From NCBI GenBank assembly GCA_934597725.1, contig CAKTSK010000026.1, forward strand, positions 1 through 27,126: a stretch of 27,126 nt of DNA. Direction: 5' to 3'. The position numbers and the translations under genes are program-made. Within the stretch, counting starts at the first letter, position 1. Every line of letters starts with the position of its first letter. The notes below the pieces were generated by a model, which was given only the letters and a program-made list of their open reading frames with translations, was not told where the DNA came from and made no database searches. This document shows positions 9,371 to 16,588 of the stretch, in pieces. The DNA comes from an uncultured Eubacteriales bacterium. GTDB lineage: Bacteria > Bacillota > Clostridia > Oscillospirales > Oscillospiraceae.

Positions 9371-10345
9371 TTACCAAATTTTCTGCCGGAAGTCCAGCAC
9401 TTCCATAGCAGATTGCAGCATTTCTGCGGCCTGCGCCCGGGTAAGGGGAGCGGAGAGGGTCTCCTTCTGTGCGGTGCGGTCCTCCAAAATCCCCACGGCG
9501 GACAGATTGACCACTGCCTGATGGGCCCAGGCCGGGGCGGCATCCTGGGGCAGCGTGCCCTGGTCGGCCACGTCGGCCAGGTGCAGCAGCCGGTCCAGCA
9601 GGACGGCGGCTTCCGATTGGGTGATGGTCCGGCTGGGGGCAAAGACGGCGCGGCTTTCCCCGCTGCCCTGGATCATCCCGGCCTTCTGGGCGGCCGAGAC
9701 ATAGGGCTTGGCCCAGGCCGAGATGTGGTCGTCATCGGCAAAGCCGGTGGCCTGGCTGGCCGAGGCGGCATCCAGCCCCACGGTGTCCATGGCCATGGTC
9801 AGAAAGGCCTCGCGGGTCACCGGGGTCTGGGGATGGAAAAACCAGGTGTCCCCCATGGTTTCCCCCACGAAGATCTTTTCCTCGGCCAGGGCGATGGCGG
9901 CCTTGTGGGCCGGGTCGCCCTGCATGTCCGCATAAGTGACCTTGGTGCGGGGCTTTGCGATGTGCAGAGAGACCTTGGCGGGGGGAGAGGTGTGGCCGGC
10001 GGGATCGACGGCCACATAGGTGAAGGTATCCTTGCCGGTTTTTCTCTCATAGGGGGTGTAGGTGAAGCGGGCCGGGTCATCCTCTGCCAGGGTGACGGCC
10101 CCCCGGGCCGGGGTCTTGGTGATGCGGAAGGTGAGGGGATCGCCCTGGGGGTCCCGGCCGGCAAACGTGCCGCAGACCGCCACGTCCCGGTAGGTTTGCA
10201 GCGTGAGGTTTTCTGCCAGCGGGGCCTCGGGATCGCGCTCCGCCTCCGGGGAAAAGAATGCCAGCGCGGGCAGGGAGAGGGTGAAGGTCAGGGCGATCAA
10301 GATCCCCCAGAAGCCGAACCGCTTGGGAAGGTTGGAATATGCCAT
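9371..10345 (-). CDS. SLH-domain surface protein with Ig/cadherin-like domain
   Basis: This 324-residue exported protein is probably attached to the cell wall or S-layer. Residues 12-30 form a hydrophobic signal or anchor segment after a basic start. Residues about 45-135 look like a bacterial Ig/cadherin-like repeat (DPQGDPLTFRITKTP and DTFTYVAVDPAGHTS are typical). The last part, about 150-315, contains S-layer homology-like repeats recognisable by VTREAFLTMAMD, WAKPYVSAAQKAGMIQGSG, ITQSEAAVLLDRLLHLAD and LTRAQAAEMLQSAME. A strong AAGGAGGTCC precedes the ATG. It lies 58 bases after the RodA-like gene, suggesting co-transcription and an envelope role. The ligand is unknown. Confidence 0.82.
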   Translation of the reverse strand: MAYSNLPKRFGFWGILIALTFTLSLPALAFFSPEAERDPEAPLAENLTLQTYRDVAVCGTFAGRDPQGDPLTFRITKTPARGAVTLAEDDPARFTYTPYERKTGKDTFTYVAVDPAGHTSPPAKVSLHIAKPRTKVTYADMQGDPAHKAAIALAEEKIFVGETMGDTWFFHPQTPVTREAFLTMAMDTVGLDAASASQATGFADDDHISAWAKPYVSAAQKAGMIQGSGESRAVFAPSRTITQSEAAVLLDRLLHLADVADQGTLPQDAAPAWAHQAVVNLSAVGILEDRTAQKETLSAPLTRAQAAEMLQSAMEVLDFRQKIW

Positions 10346-10403
10346 TGCAGCGGACCTCCTTGTTGTCCTGTCGTTGGCAATAGGGTTTCCCGGGCAGAGC
10401 CCT

Positions 10404-11531
10404 CTATACGCCGGGGGCGCTGCCGCTTCCTCCCAGGGGTTCCTGCCTCAGGGAGAGCACCAGCCCCACCGCGCCGAAGGACGACAGGAGAGAGGAGCCG
10501 CCGTAGCTGAAAAAAGGCAGGGTCACGCCCACCACCGGGGCGACGTACAGGCACATGCCTACGTTGAGCAGGGTCTGTGCGCCGAACATGGTGGCCACCC
10601 CGGCAGCCACGGCGATGAACAACGGGTCGCTGCTCCGGTGGGCCAGCCACAGACAGCGCAGGACGATGGCCCCCAGCAGGGCCAGGATCGTCAGGCAGCC
10701 CGCCAGCCCCAGCTCCTCTCCGGCCACGGAAAAAATGAAATCCGTGTGCCGGGCGGGAAGGGCCGATGGGGAGGCGCTTTGGGTCTGGGTCCCCTGTAAA
10801 TAGCCCTGCCCCAGCCCCTGGCCGGACCCGAGAGCCAGCAGGCTGCGCTCCTGCTGAAAGCCCTTGCCCAGGGGGTCCAGGTCGTGGTCCAGGACCACCT
10901 GGAACCGCAGGCGTACATAGTCCGGCAGCCGGGGCCAGAGCAGCACCAGCAGGGCGGCGCCGGCGGCGATCTGCCCCAACAGCCACAGGGGATGGAGCCC
11001 CGCGGCCCAGAGCATCCCCAGATAGATGGCCAGATAGACGGCCACCATGCCCATGTCTCCCGACACGCCATACAGCAGGCCGCACAGCGCCAGCACATGG
11101 AGCAGCAGCAGAAAGACGGCCTTGGGGCGGTCCAGCCCCTTTTCGCGCAGCCTGCTTATCTGAAAGGCCAGCAGCAGCAGGAAGGTCAGCTTGACCACCT
11201 CTGCCGGCTGCAAGTTGAACAAGCCTCCCGGCAAGGCGAGCCAGCTCTTGTTGCCTGTGCCGTCGTCGTTGCCCAGGGGGATCAGCAGCAGGAGCAGCCC
11301 GGCGTTGACCAGCGGCAGCAGCCACCAGCGTTGTTCCAATACCCGGCGCAGATCCACCGCCTGTAACAGCAGGCAGAGCAGCAGACCGCCCCCCAAGGCG
11401 ACCCCCTGCTTTCCCACGGCGGTGTGGAGGGCGGGGTCATAGCGGGTGGCGCTGAAGATCAGCGCCAGGCCATACAGCGCGGCGGCCAGACAGAGGGCCG
11501 GCAGCCATCGTTCTTGTTTTCTTCGTCCCAT
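10404..11531 (-). CDS. RodA/FtsW-family (SEDS) peptidoglycan polymerase
   Basis: SEDS membrane proteins polymerise lipid II into glycan strands with a partner transpeptidase. The 375-residue protein is strongly hydrophobic with about ten membrane segments. It has LQPAEVVKL, the block RHTDFIFSVAGEELGL (whose Asp is the catalytic residue in RodA) and LPFFSYGGSSLL near the C-terminus. The overall pattern is closer to RodA than FtsW. The ATG at 11531 is preferred to one seven codons upstream because AAAAGGAGAAGG sits directly before it and nothing precedes the other. No partner penicillin-binding protein is adjacent. It leads a minus-strand unit with the SLH protein. Confidence 0.88.
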   Translation of the reverse strand: MGRRKQERWLPALCLAAALYGLALIFSATRYDPALHTAVGKQGVALGGGLLLCLLLQAVDLRRVLEQRWWLLPLVNAGLLLLLIPLGNDDGTGNKSWLALPGGLFNLQPAEVVKLTFLLLLAFQISRLREKGLDRPKAVFLLLLHVLALCGLLYGVSGDMGMVAVYLAIYLGMLWAAGLHPLWLLGQIAAGAALLVLLWPRLPDYVRLRFQVVLDHDLDPLGKGFQQERSLLALGSGQGLGQGYLQGTQTQSASPSALPARHTDFIFSVAGEELGLAGCLTILALLGAIVLRCLWLAHRSSDPLFIAVAAGVATMFGAQTLLNVGMCLYVAPVVGVTLPFFSYGGSSLLSSFGAVGLVLSLRQEPLGGSGSAPGV

Positions 11532-11721
11532 GGGCCTTCTCCTTTTTGCCATCGAGGCGGTCTGTCAACGGAGACCGATGTTTCTTCTATGATACCCCTC
11601 CGCCGGCGATAAATTTTGTCGCAGCGGGGCGGAACCGGTGGGGGCGGGGCCTGCTCTGCGGGAGGAAGGACAGGATGCTGCGCGAAAAACGATCTGCCCG
11701 GTAGAAATCCGGGAGGATTTA

Positions 11722-11730
11722 TGTTAAAAT
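11722..11730 (+). promoter_or_regulatory. Possible extended -10 promoter for tsaE-tsaB-upp
   Basis: TG-T-TAAAAT (11722-11730) matches an extended -10 element about 50 bases before tsaE. No good -35 box lies 17 bases upstream, which is usual for extended -10 promoters. Confidence 0.4.
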
Positions 11731-11781
11731 AGAAAAAACATCTCCGGGACCCGACGGCCCCAGGAAAGGAATCCTTTTTCC

Positions 11782-12231
11782 ATGATACGATATTCAGCAA
11801 ACGAGGCCGAGACCGAGGCCATCGGCTGCGCCCTGGCGGCCCGTCTGGCGCCCGGTGCCGTGGTGGCTTTCTCCGGGGACCTGGGCGCGGGAAAGACCGC
11901 CTTTGTCCGGGGCATGGCCCGGGGACTGGGGATCTCCCAGCGGGTCACCAGCCCCACCTTTACCATCGTCAACGAATACGAGGGTGGTCGTCTGCCCCTG
12001 TTCCACTTTGACATGTACCGCCTGCACAGCGCCGAGGAACTGTTCGACATCGGCTGGGAGGATTTCCTCCGCCGGGGCGGGATCTGTGCCGTGGAGTGGA
12101 GCGAGAACATCCGGGATGCCCTGGATGAGGACACCCTCTATGTAGACATCCGCCGGGGAGAAGGGGAGGAGCAGCGCGTGCTTACCTTCCGCGGCCCGGG
12201 GGCAGAGGACGGAGAGGAGGGGAAGCCGTGA
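11782..12231 (+). CDS. tsaE: tRNA threonylcarbamoyladenosine biosynthesis ATPase TsaE
   Basis: TsaE is the small ATPase that assists the TsaB-TsaD complex in making t6A at position 37 of ANN-decoding tRNAs. The 149-residue length is normal. The Walker A loop GDLGAGKT is at residues 32-39, followed by TSPTFTIVNEY and FHFDMYRL, both family hallmarks. AGGAAAGGA lies 11 bases before the ATG. The stop overlaps the GTG start of tsaB (GTGA), consistent with co-production of the two partners. Confidence 0.95.
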   Translation: MIRYSANEAETEAIGCALAARLAPGAVVAFSGDLGAGKTAFVRGMARGLGISQRVTSPTFTIVNEYEGGRLPLFHFDMYRLHSAEELFDIGWEDFLRRGGICAVEWSENIRDALDEDTLYVDIRRGEGEEQRVLTFRGPGAEDGEEGKP

Positions 12232-12941
12232 AGATCTTAGCCTTGGAGTCTTCGGCGGTGTCGGCCTCGGTGGCCCTGTGCCAGGACGAGACCCTCATCG
12301 CCCAGAGCTTTCAGAACACCGGTCTGACCCACAGCCAGACCCTGCTGCCCATGGCCCAGAGCCTGCTGGATGCCTGCGGCTTGACCCCACGGGACCTGGA
12401 CCTGGTGGCTGTGGCGGCGGGGCCGGGGTCTTTCACGGGCCTGCGGATCGGCGTGGCCGCCGCCAAAGGGCTGGCCTGGGCGGCGGAGCTGCCCTGCGCC
12501 GGGTGTTCCACCTTGGCGGGGATGGCCTGGAGCCTGGCGGGGTTTTCCGGCCAGGTCTGCGCGGCCATGGATGCCCGCCGTCAGCAGATTTACAACGCCC
12601 GGTTTCAGGCGGACGGGACCTGTCCCCGGCGGCTAAGCCCCGACCGGGCCATCAGCCTGGAACAGCTGGTGGAAGAACTGCGGGAGGACCCGCAGCCCCA
12701 GCTGGTGGTGGGCGACGGCGCGCAGCTTTGCTATGATGCCCTCACGGCGGCGGGTATTCCCGCCGTGCTGGCCCCGCCGAACCTGCGCCTGCAAAGCGCC
12801 TGGGGCGTGGCCCGGGAGGGCCTGGAGCTGGCCCGGCAAGGGGCCCTTACCTCCCCAGAGGAGTTGGTCCCGGTCTACCACCGCCTGTCCCAGGCCGAGC
12901 GGGAACGCCTGGCCCGAGAGAACCAAACACCACAGAGATAA
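12228..12941 (+). CDS. tsaB: tRNA threonylcarbamoyladenosine biosynthesis protein TsaB
   Basis: TsaB is the inactive paralogue of TsaD that scaffolds the t6A-transferase complex. The 237-residue protein begins MKILALESSAVSASVAL and contains GPGSFTGLRIGVAAAKGLAW, a clear TsaB block. It starts with GTG, overlapping the tsaE stop by four bases, with GGAGAGGAGG (12211-12220) upstream. The usual follow-on genes rimI and tsaD are not next; upp follows after 24 bases, so tsaD must be elsewhere. Confidence 0.93.
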   Translation: MKILALESSAVSASVALCQDETLIAQSFQNTGLTHSQTLLPMAQSLLDACGLTPRDLDLVAVAAGPGSFTGLRIGVAAAKGLAWAAELPCAGCSTLAGMAWSLAGFSGQVCAAMDARRQQIYNARFQADGTCPRRLSPDRAISLEQLVEELREDPQPQLVVGDGAQLCYDALTAAGIPAVLAPPNLRLQSAWGVAREGLELARQGALTSPEELVPVYHRLSQAERERLARENQTPQR

Positions 12942-12965
12942 CGAAAGAAAAGGAGCGCACCCTCT

Positions 12966-13595
12966 ATGGAAATGGTACATGTATTGGATCACCCCCTGTT
13001 GCAGCACAAGCTGTCCGTTCTGCGGGACAAAAACACCGGCGACAAGGATTTTCGCGAAATCGTCAGCGAGATCGCCGTCCTGATGTGCTATGAGGCCACC
13101 CGGGATCTTCCCCTTCAGGAAGTGGAGATCGAGACCCCGGTGGCCAAGACCACGGCCCGTCAGATCGCCGGCAAGAAAATGGCCATTGTGCCCATCCTCC
13201 GGGCCGGTCTGGGGATGGTGGAAGGCATCCTGACCCTGGTCCCTCTGGCCAAGGTGGGCCATGTGGGCCTGTTCCGGGACCCGGAGACCCTGGAGCCGGT
13301 GAAGTATTACTGCAAAATGCCGTCGGACATTGCCGAGCGGGATGTGATCATCCTCGACCCCATGCTGGCCACCGGCGGCTCGGCTTCGGCAGCCATCACC
13401 TTTGTCAAGGAGTACGGCGTGAAGAACATCAAGCTCATGAATATTCTGGCCGCCCCGGAGGGCATCGACCGGGTCCGCCGGGACCATCCCGACGTGGAGA
13501 TCTATGTGGCTGCGGTGGATGAAAAGCTCAACGAACACGGCTACATCGTCCCCGGCCTGGGTGACGCGGGGGACCGGATCTTCGGCACGAAGTAA
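12966..13595 (+). CDS. upp: Uracil phosphoribosyltransferase
   Basis: Upp salvages uracil, using PRPP to form UMP. The 209-residue length is standard. The PRPP-binding loop is seen in LDPMLATGGSASAAI, and the uracil-site C-terminal block includes YIVPGLGDAGDRIFGT. AAAGGAG lies 11 bases before the ATG. It is 24 bases after tsaB on the same strand, so it is probably read from the same promoter. No clear terminator was seen before the next tRNA promoter. Confidence 0.96.
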   Translation: MEMVHVLDHPLLQHKLSVLRDKNTGDKDFREIVSEIAVLMCYEATRDLPLQEVEIETPVAKTTARQIAGKKMAIVPILRAGLGMVEGILTLVPLAKVGHVGLFRDPETLEPVKYYCKMPSDIAERDVIILDPMLATGGSASAAITFVKEYGVKNIKLMNILAAPEGIDRVRRDHPDVEIYVAAVDEKLNEHGYIVPGLGDAGDRIFGTK

Positions 13596-13647
13596 CCGGG
13601 CGGCGGACGAAGTTTTTCAAAAAAGAGAGAAAATCGGGAAAAACCCC

Positions 13648-13676
13648 TTGACAGACTCCCGATGGTATGGTATTAT
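13648..13676 (+). promoter_or_regulatory. Promoter of first tRNA-Leu(CAG)
   Basis: TTGACA (13648-13653), a 17-base spacer and TATTAT (13671-13676) form a near-consensus promoter about 40 bases before the tRNA. The leader contains a small hairpin (TCTCG...CGAGA) that recurs in the second copy. Confidence 0.85.
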
Positions 13677-13715
13677 AAGTCTCGCACTGAACGAGAGTTC
13701 TCCGGTGCAAGACAA

Positions 13716-13803
13716 GCGCGAGTGGTGGAATTGGCAGACTCGCTAGATTCAGGTTCTAGTGTGCAATACGCACGTGCGGGTTCAAGTCCCGCCTCGCGCA
13801 CCA
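13716..13803 (+). tRNA. tRNA-Leu(CAG), copy 1
   Basis: An 88-base class II tRNA. The acceptor stem GCGCGAG pairs with CTCGCGC, followed by discriminator A and an encoded CCA. The anticodon arm CTAGA-TTCAGGT-TCTAG gives CAG. A long variable arm (TGTGCAATACGCAC) is present. It is identical in sequence to the copy at 13998. Confidence 0.97.
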
Positions 13804-13805
13804 CA

Positions 13806-13839
13806 AAAACTCCTTGGCTGAAATGCCGAGGAGTTTTTT
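13806..13839 (+). terminator. Terminator after tRNA-Leu copy 1
   Basis: AACTCCTTGGC and GCCGAGGAGTT form a stem around TGAAAT, followed by a T run. It separates the two tRNA genes into independent transcripts. Confidence 0.88.
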
Positions 13840-13929
13840 GTTGTATTAGCGTTCTCTGAAAGAAGCAGCGGTACGTTTTTTATGCGGCGGAAAAATCAGC
13901 GCAAAAGCTGAAAAAATACCTGTTTTTGC

Positions 13930-13958
13930 TTGACAGGACCCGTTCTCTATGGTATGAT
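13930..13958 (+). promoter_or_regulatory. Promoter of second tRNA-Leu(CAG)
   Basis: TTGACA (13930-13935), a 17-base spacer and TATGAT (13953-13958). The leader that follows is clearly homologous to the leader of copy 1, so the duplication included the promoter. Confidence 0.85.
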
Positions 13959-13997
13959 AAATCTCGCGCTGGACGAGAATACTCCGGTGCAGAACAA

Positions 13998-14085
13998 GCG
14001 CGAGTGGTGGAATTGGCAGACTCGCTAGATTCAGGTTCTAGTGTGCAATACGCACGTGCGGGTTCAAGTCCCGCCTCGCGCACCA
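13998..14085 (+). tRNA. tRNA-Leu(CAG), copy 2
   Basis: An 88-base tRNA identical to copy 1, with anticodon CAG and encoded CCA at 14083-14085. It has its own promoter and terminator. Confidence 0.97.
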
Positions 14086-14089
14086 CAAG

Positions 14090-14121
14090 ACCCCCTTGGT
14101 TGAAAAACCAAGGGGGTTTTT
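14090..14121 (+). terminator. Terminator after tRNA-Leu copy 2
   Basis: ACCCCCTTGGTT and AACCAAGGGGGT form a stem around GAAA, followed by a T run. The stem differs from the first terminator although the tRNAs are identical. Confidence 0.88.
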
Positions 14122-14176
14122 CGTTTTTGAGAGAAAACAGAACCTTCCCATCCTTTTGCGGATGACACCGATCGAT

Positions 14177-14707
14177 TCAGTCAAGCTGGTTTGAGCGCGT
14201 GACATGCCCTTCCGTTGCTGCGGATGCGGGCGAGGGAAGCGGGCGGCGCTGGTAAATGAGGTCGGTGATCCCGTTGTAACACCGTGTTTTGACCAGGGTC
14301 AGCCTCATTTCGCGGGGGTTCAGCGGAAACAAACGGATGTCATCGCCCAGCATGGTGGGGATGACCGAGAAACAATAGGCATCAATGGCGTCCGCCGTCA
14401 TCAGCTGTTGGATCAGGCTGGCCCCGCCGCAGACCCAGATGGTGCCTCCCGGCTGCTGCTTTAAGGCGCTGATCAGCGCGGCGGGATCTTTGGCCAGATA
14501 GGACAGCAAGAGCTGGCCTTCCATCGCCGACAAGAGGTCTGTTCCGGCCCGGGACAACGCGGGGGTCTCGCAGACCGTATCAATGTCGGTGTATGTCAGG
14601 AAGGCGAGGTCCTTCGCGGTGGTTGGAATGGAAGTGCTTTCGTTACCGCACCCGGCCAGACAGGCCATCAAAAGGGTGAGTAACAGTCCGGTCATGCTTC
14701 GTCTCAT
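14177..14707 (-). CDS. Lipoprotein with C-terminal half of a DHFR/RibD-like domain
   Basis: This 176-residue protein begins with a lipoprotein signal (MRRSMTGLLLTLLMACLAGC, lipobox LAGC, Cys20). Residues about 70-155 then match the C-terminal half of the RibD-C/dihydrofolate-reductase-like family: LISALKQQPGGTIWVCGGASLIQQLM, a segment like LIDE in AIDAYCFSVIPTMLGDDIRLFP, and the closing LTLVKTRCYNGITDLIYQRR. The N-terminal half of that fold (the usual start with SLDGYIA and the first nucleotide-binding strand) is missing, replaced by about 45 unrecognised residues. An NADPH enzyme outside the membrane would be odd, so this may be a decayed fusion or a repurposed fold. AAGGAGG precedes the ATG. 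It lies 33 bases after the XRE gene and is likely co-transcribed. Catalytic function is not claimed. Confidence 0.65.
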   Translation of the reverse strand: MRRSMTGLLLTLLMACLAGCGNESTSIPTTAKDLAFLTYTDIDTVCETPALSRAGTDLLSAMEGQLLLSYLAKDPAALISALKQQPGGTIWVCGGASLIQQLMTADAIDAYCFSVIPTMLGDDIRLFPLNPREMRLTLVKTRCYNGITDLIYQRRPLPSPASAATEGHVTRSNQLD

Positions 14708-14740
14708 CAGAAAGTTCCTCCTTGCTGTTGCGGCTGTGTT

Positions 14741-15340
14741 TCAGGGATCTTTGGAGGAGTGATCCTTCTGTTGGAGGATGCCGTATTCCGCAAGCAGAGC
14801 GGCGGCGATCAGGACAGCCTCCTTTCCAAAAACAAATCCAGAGCACGCGACGAGAAGAGGAAAGAGCAAGGCCAGCGTCTTGTCCTGCTTCTCGATGACA
14901 TATTCACAGACAGAGAGCAGACACAGCGGGAGAAAGAAAAAGAAGAACTTTTGTACGGGGAAGGCTGGGTACCCCAGGAAAAGTGCCAGCGCAAAAAGCA
15001 ATGAGATACAGCCGATCACCACCCCGATCGCGAACCGGCGCTTTTTGCGGTTCGGTTGTGGTTCTGTGTTCTGGGGGATCAGGTCTGTGCTGTCTGCTGC
15101 AGCTTCTTGTGGAGCTGGCGGCTCGTCCTCGCTTTTTTCTGCCTGCAAGAGCTCCGAGACGGTGACCTGCAATGCGTTGGCCAAAGGGGTCAGGGTCGCG
15201 ATGTCCGGCAGACCAACGCCGCGCTCCCAGCGGCTTACGGCTTTGTCTGTCACCTGGAGCTTGTCGGCCAGGTCCGCCTGCGTCATGCCGTGTTCTTTTC
15301 TCAAAGCGGCCACAAAGGAACCGAATTTTTGTGCGTCCAA
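14741..15340 (-). CDS. XRE-family regulator with C-terminal membrane segments
   Basis: This 199-residue protein has a Cro/C1-type helix-turn-helix over residues about 1-62 (FVAALRKEHGMTQADLADKLQVTDKAVSRWERG is typical). A Pro/Glu-rich linker follows, then hydrophobic segments (FAIGVVIGCISLLFALALFL, FFFFFLPLCLLSVCEYV and two more), so the DNA-binding domain is probably held at the membrane. A TTG start at 15340 is chosen: AGGAGG lies eight bases before it and gives the usual family start MDAQKFGSF. Two upstream in-frame ATGs overlap or precede that site. A near-consensus promoter and a perfect inverted repeat lie upstream. It is first in a two-gene unit with the lipoprotein. Confidence 0.85.
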   Translation of the reverse strand: MDAQKFGSFVAALRKEHGMTQADLADKLQVTDKAVSRWERGVGLPDIATLTPLANALQVTVSELLQAEKSEDEPPAPQEAAADSTDLIPQNTEPQPNRKKRRFAIGVVIGCISLLFALALFLGYPAFPVQKFFFFFLPLCLLSVCEYVIEKQDKTLALLFPLLVACSGFVFGKEAVLIAAALLAEYGILQQKDHSSKDP

Positions 15341-15392
15341 CAGGGTGTCCTCCTGCATCAAGGATATAAAACAGGGCGTCATTCCGCAACCG

Positions 15393-15422
15393 ACGCACCG
15401 TTTCCTTGGCTCAACGGTGCGT
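15393..15422 (-). promoter_or_regulatory. Inverted repeat in the XRE gene leader
   Basis: ACGCACCGTT (15393-15402) and AACGGTGCGT (15413-15422) are perfect inverted 10-mers 10 bases apart. They lie between the promoter and the TTG start. They could be an operator for the XRE protein itself or a leader hairpin; sequence alone does not decide. Confidence 0.5.
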
Positions 15423-15453
15423 TTCCCCGGCGAAAATGATCCGTTTTCTCTCG

Positions 15454-15482
15454 ATGATAGGCGATTTTTTTGGTGGTGTCAA
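15454..15482 (-). promoter_or_regulatory. Promoter of the XRE-lipoprotein unit
   Basis: On the minus strand, TTGACA (15482-15477), a 17-base spacer and TATCAT (15459-15454) give a near-consensus sigma-A promoter, about 115 bases before the TTG start. Confidence 0.8.
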
Positions 15483-15537
15483 TGGGGGAATGGCGGCTTG
15501 CGATGGGGCAGGAAAGGGAGACCCTGTCACGGCGCGC

Positions 15538-15568
15538 AAAACGGCCAGCAGCACAGGCTGCTGGCCGA
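15538..15568 (-). terminator. Terminator of the redox operon
   Basis: On the minus strand, CGGCCAGCAG and CTGCTGGCCG pair around a six-base loop and are followed by TTTT. It begins about 12 bases after the stop of the polyferredoxin gene. The hairpin is almost identical to the one at 19904-19936, differing only in the loop. Confidence 0.85.
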
Positions 15569-15579
15569 AAAAGGAGGGC

Positions 15580-16449
15580 TCAATGGGGGCGGGTGGAGCG
15601 CGTTCGGAACCCCAGGTGAATGGCGTCCTTTGGACAGGCCCGGGCGCAGTCGCCGCAGCGGATGCATTCCGCGCTGTTTGGCGTTTTAACGGGGTCAACG
15701 CCCATGTTGCAGGTTTTGGCGCACAAACCGCAATTCACACAGGCATTCTGATCCACGCGCAGGCGATACAGAGACGCTCGGTTGAACAGAGCGTATGTAG
15801 CCCCCAAAGGACAAATATATTTGCAGAATGGCCGATAAATGAGGATAGAGATCAAAACTGTTACAATGAGGATCGCTGCCTTCCACTGAAACAGAAATCC
15901 CACCATCGCCTGTAAACTTGGGTTTTTGAACACCAGCGGAATGCCGCCGATCAGCGTTCCAGAGGGACAAATATATTTGCAAAACGCTGGGCCGCCTTGT
16001 CCGACGATGTCTACCACAAACAGCGGCATGAGGATGACAAACACCAGCAGGATCACATACTTTAGATACCGCAAAGCCTTATCTCCGGGGAAACGATCGA
16101 TCTTTCGGAGGAAGGGGATTTTGTAGAGCAGATCCTGCACCAAACCGAACGGGCACAGCCAGCCGCAGACAAACCGGCCCATCAGCGCGCCGACGAGCAT
16201 CAAAAAGCCGCCGACATAAAGACTGACGCTGAATTTCCAGCTGCCCATGACCGCTTGAAGGGAGCCGATCGGACAGGAGCCGACTGCGCCGGGACAGGAA
16301 TAGCAGTTCAGCCCCGGAAGGCAGAGGTTTTTCAGCGGGCCGGTATAGATCTTGCCTTCTGCAAAGCCGATGGCATAGCAGTTTGTGAGAAATGCCCACG
16401 CGGCCTGCACGCAGGTGCGAAAGTGACGGGTTCTTTTTTTCTTAGCCAA
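15580..16449 (-). CDS. NapH-like membrane 4Fe-4S polyferredoxin
   Basis: This membrane protein probably passes electrons across or along the membrane through iron-sulfur clusters. The 289 residues contain about five hydrophobic segments, membrane-border cysteine motifs (CGWLCPFG, CKYICPSG and CKYICPLG) and, at the C-terminus, two ferredoxin-type cluster motifs (CVNCGLCAKTC and CIRCGDCARACP). This layout is that of NapH/CcoG-like 4Fe-4S binding proteins. A TTG start at 16449 is used: no ATG exists in the N-terminal part, GGAG lies ten bases upstream, and it gives MAKKKRTRHFRTC. The start overlaps the preceding small gene by eight bases. It is the last gene of the operon and probably serves the upstream thiol-redox lipoprotein. 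Confidence 0.85.
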   Translation of the reverse strand: MAKKKRTRHFRTCVQAAWAFLTNCYAIGFAEGKIYTGPLKNLCLPGLNCYSCPGAVGSCPIGSLQAVMGSWKFSVSLYVGGFLMLVGALMGRFVCGWLCPFGLVQDLLYKIPFLRKIDRFPGDKALRYLKYVILLVFVILMPLFVVDIVGQGGPAFCKYICPSGTLIGGIPLVFKNPSLQAMVGFLFQWKAAILIVTVLISILIYRPFCKYICPLGATYALFNRASLYRLRVDQNACVNCGLCAKTCNMGVDPVKTPNSAECIRCGDCARACPKDAIHLGFRTRSTRPH

Positions 16450-16588
16450 TGCCAATGCACTCCAAGCAGATCTTGATTGCCTTTGCAAACAAAATTTTCA
16501 GCTCCCCCCGCGCTGCGCCGGCAAACATACAGATGCCGCCCAAAGTGATGATCAGCAAAGGCAGCGCCACTTCTTTGTATTTGTTCAC
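16442..16588 (-). CDS. Small membrane protein with CxxC (CD1871A-type)
   Basis: A 48-residue protein: one hydrophobic helix (about residues 7-26, ALPLLIITLGGICMFAGAA), then the RGE turn, then an amphipathic tail ending AIKICLECIGIG with a CLEC (CxxC) pair at residues 41-44. This matches, from memory, the small CD1871A family of CxxC-containing proteins of Clostridia that accompany TlpA-like and ferredoxin proteins. It starts with GTG overlapping the stop of the TlpA-like gene (GTGA), with GGAGG seven bases upstream, and its end overlaps the polyferredoxin start. The double overlap is strong evidence that it is translated. A redox-relay or metal role is inference. Confidence 0.8.
   Translation of the reverse strand: MNKYKEVALPLLIITLGGICMFAGAARGELKILFAKAIKICLECIGIG

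Noticed and set aside
9287..10510. 407-codon plus-strand frame over the SLH protein
   Set aside because: The minus-strand protein has a signal peptide, SLH repeats and a strong ribosome site. The plus frame is Gly/Arg-rich with none of these.
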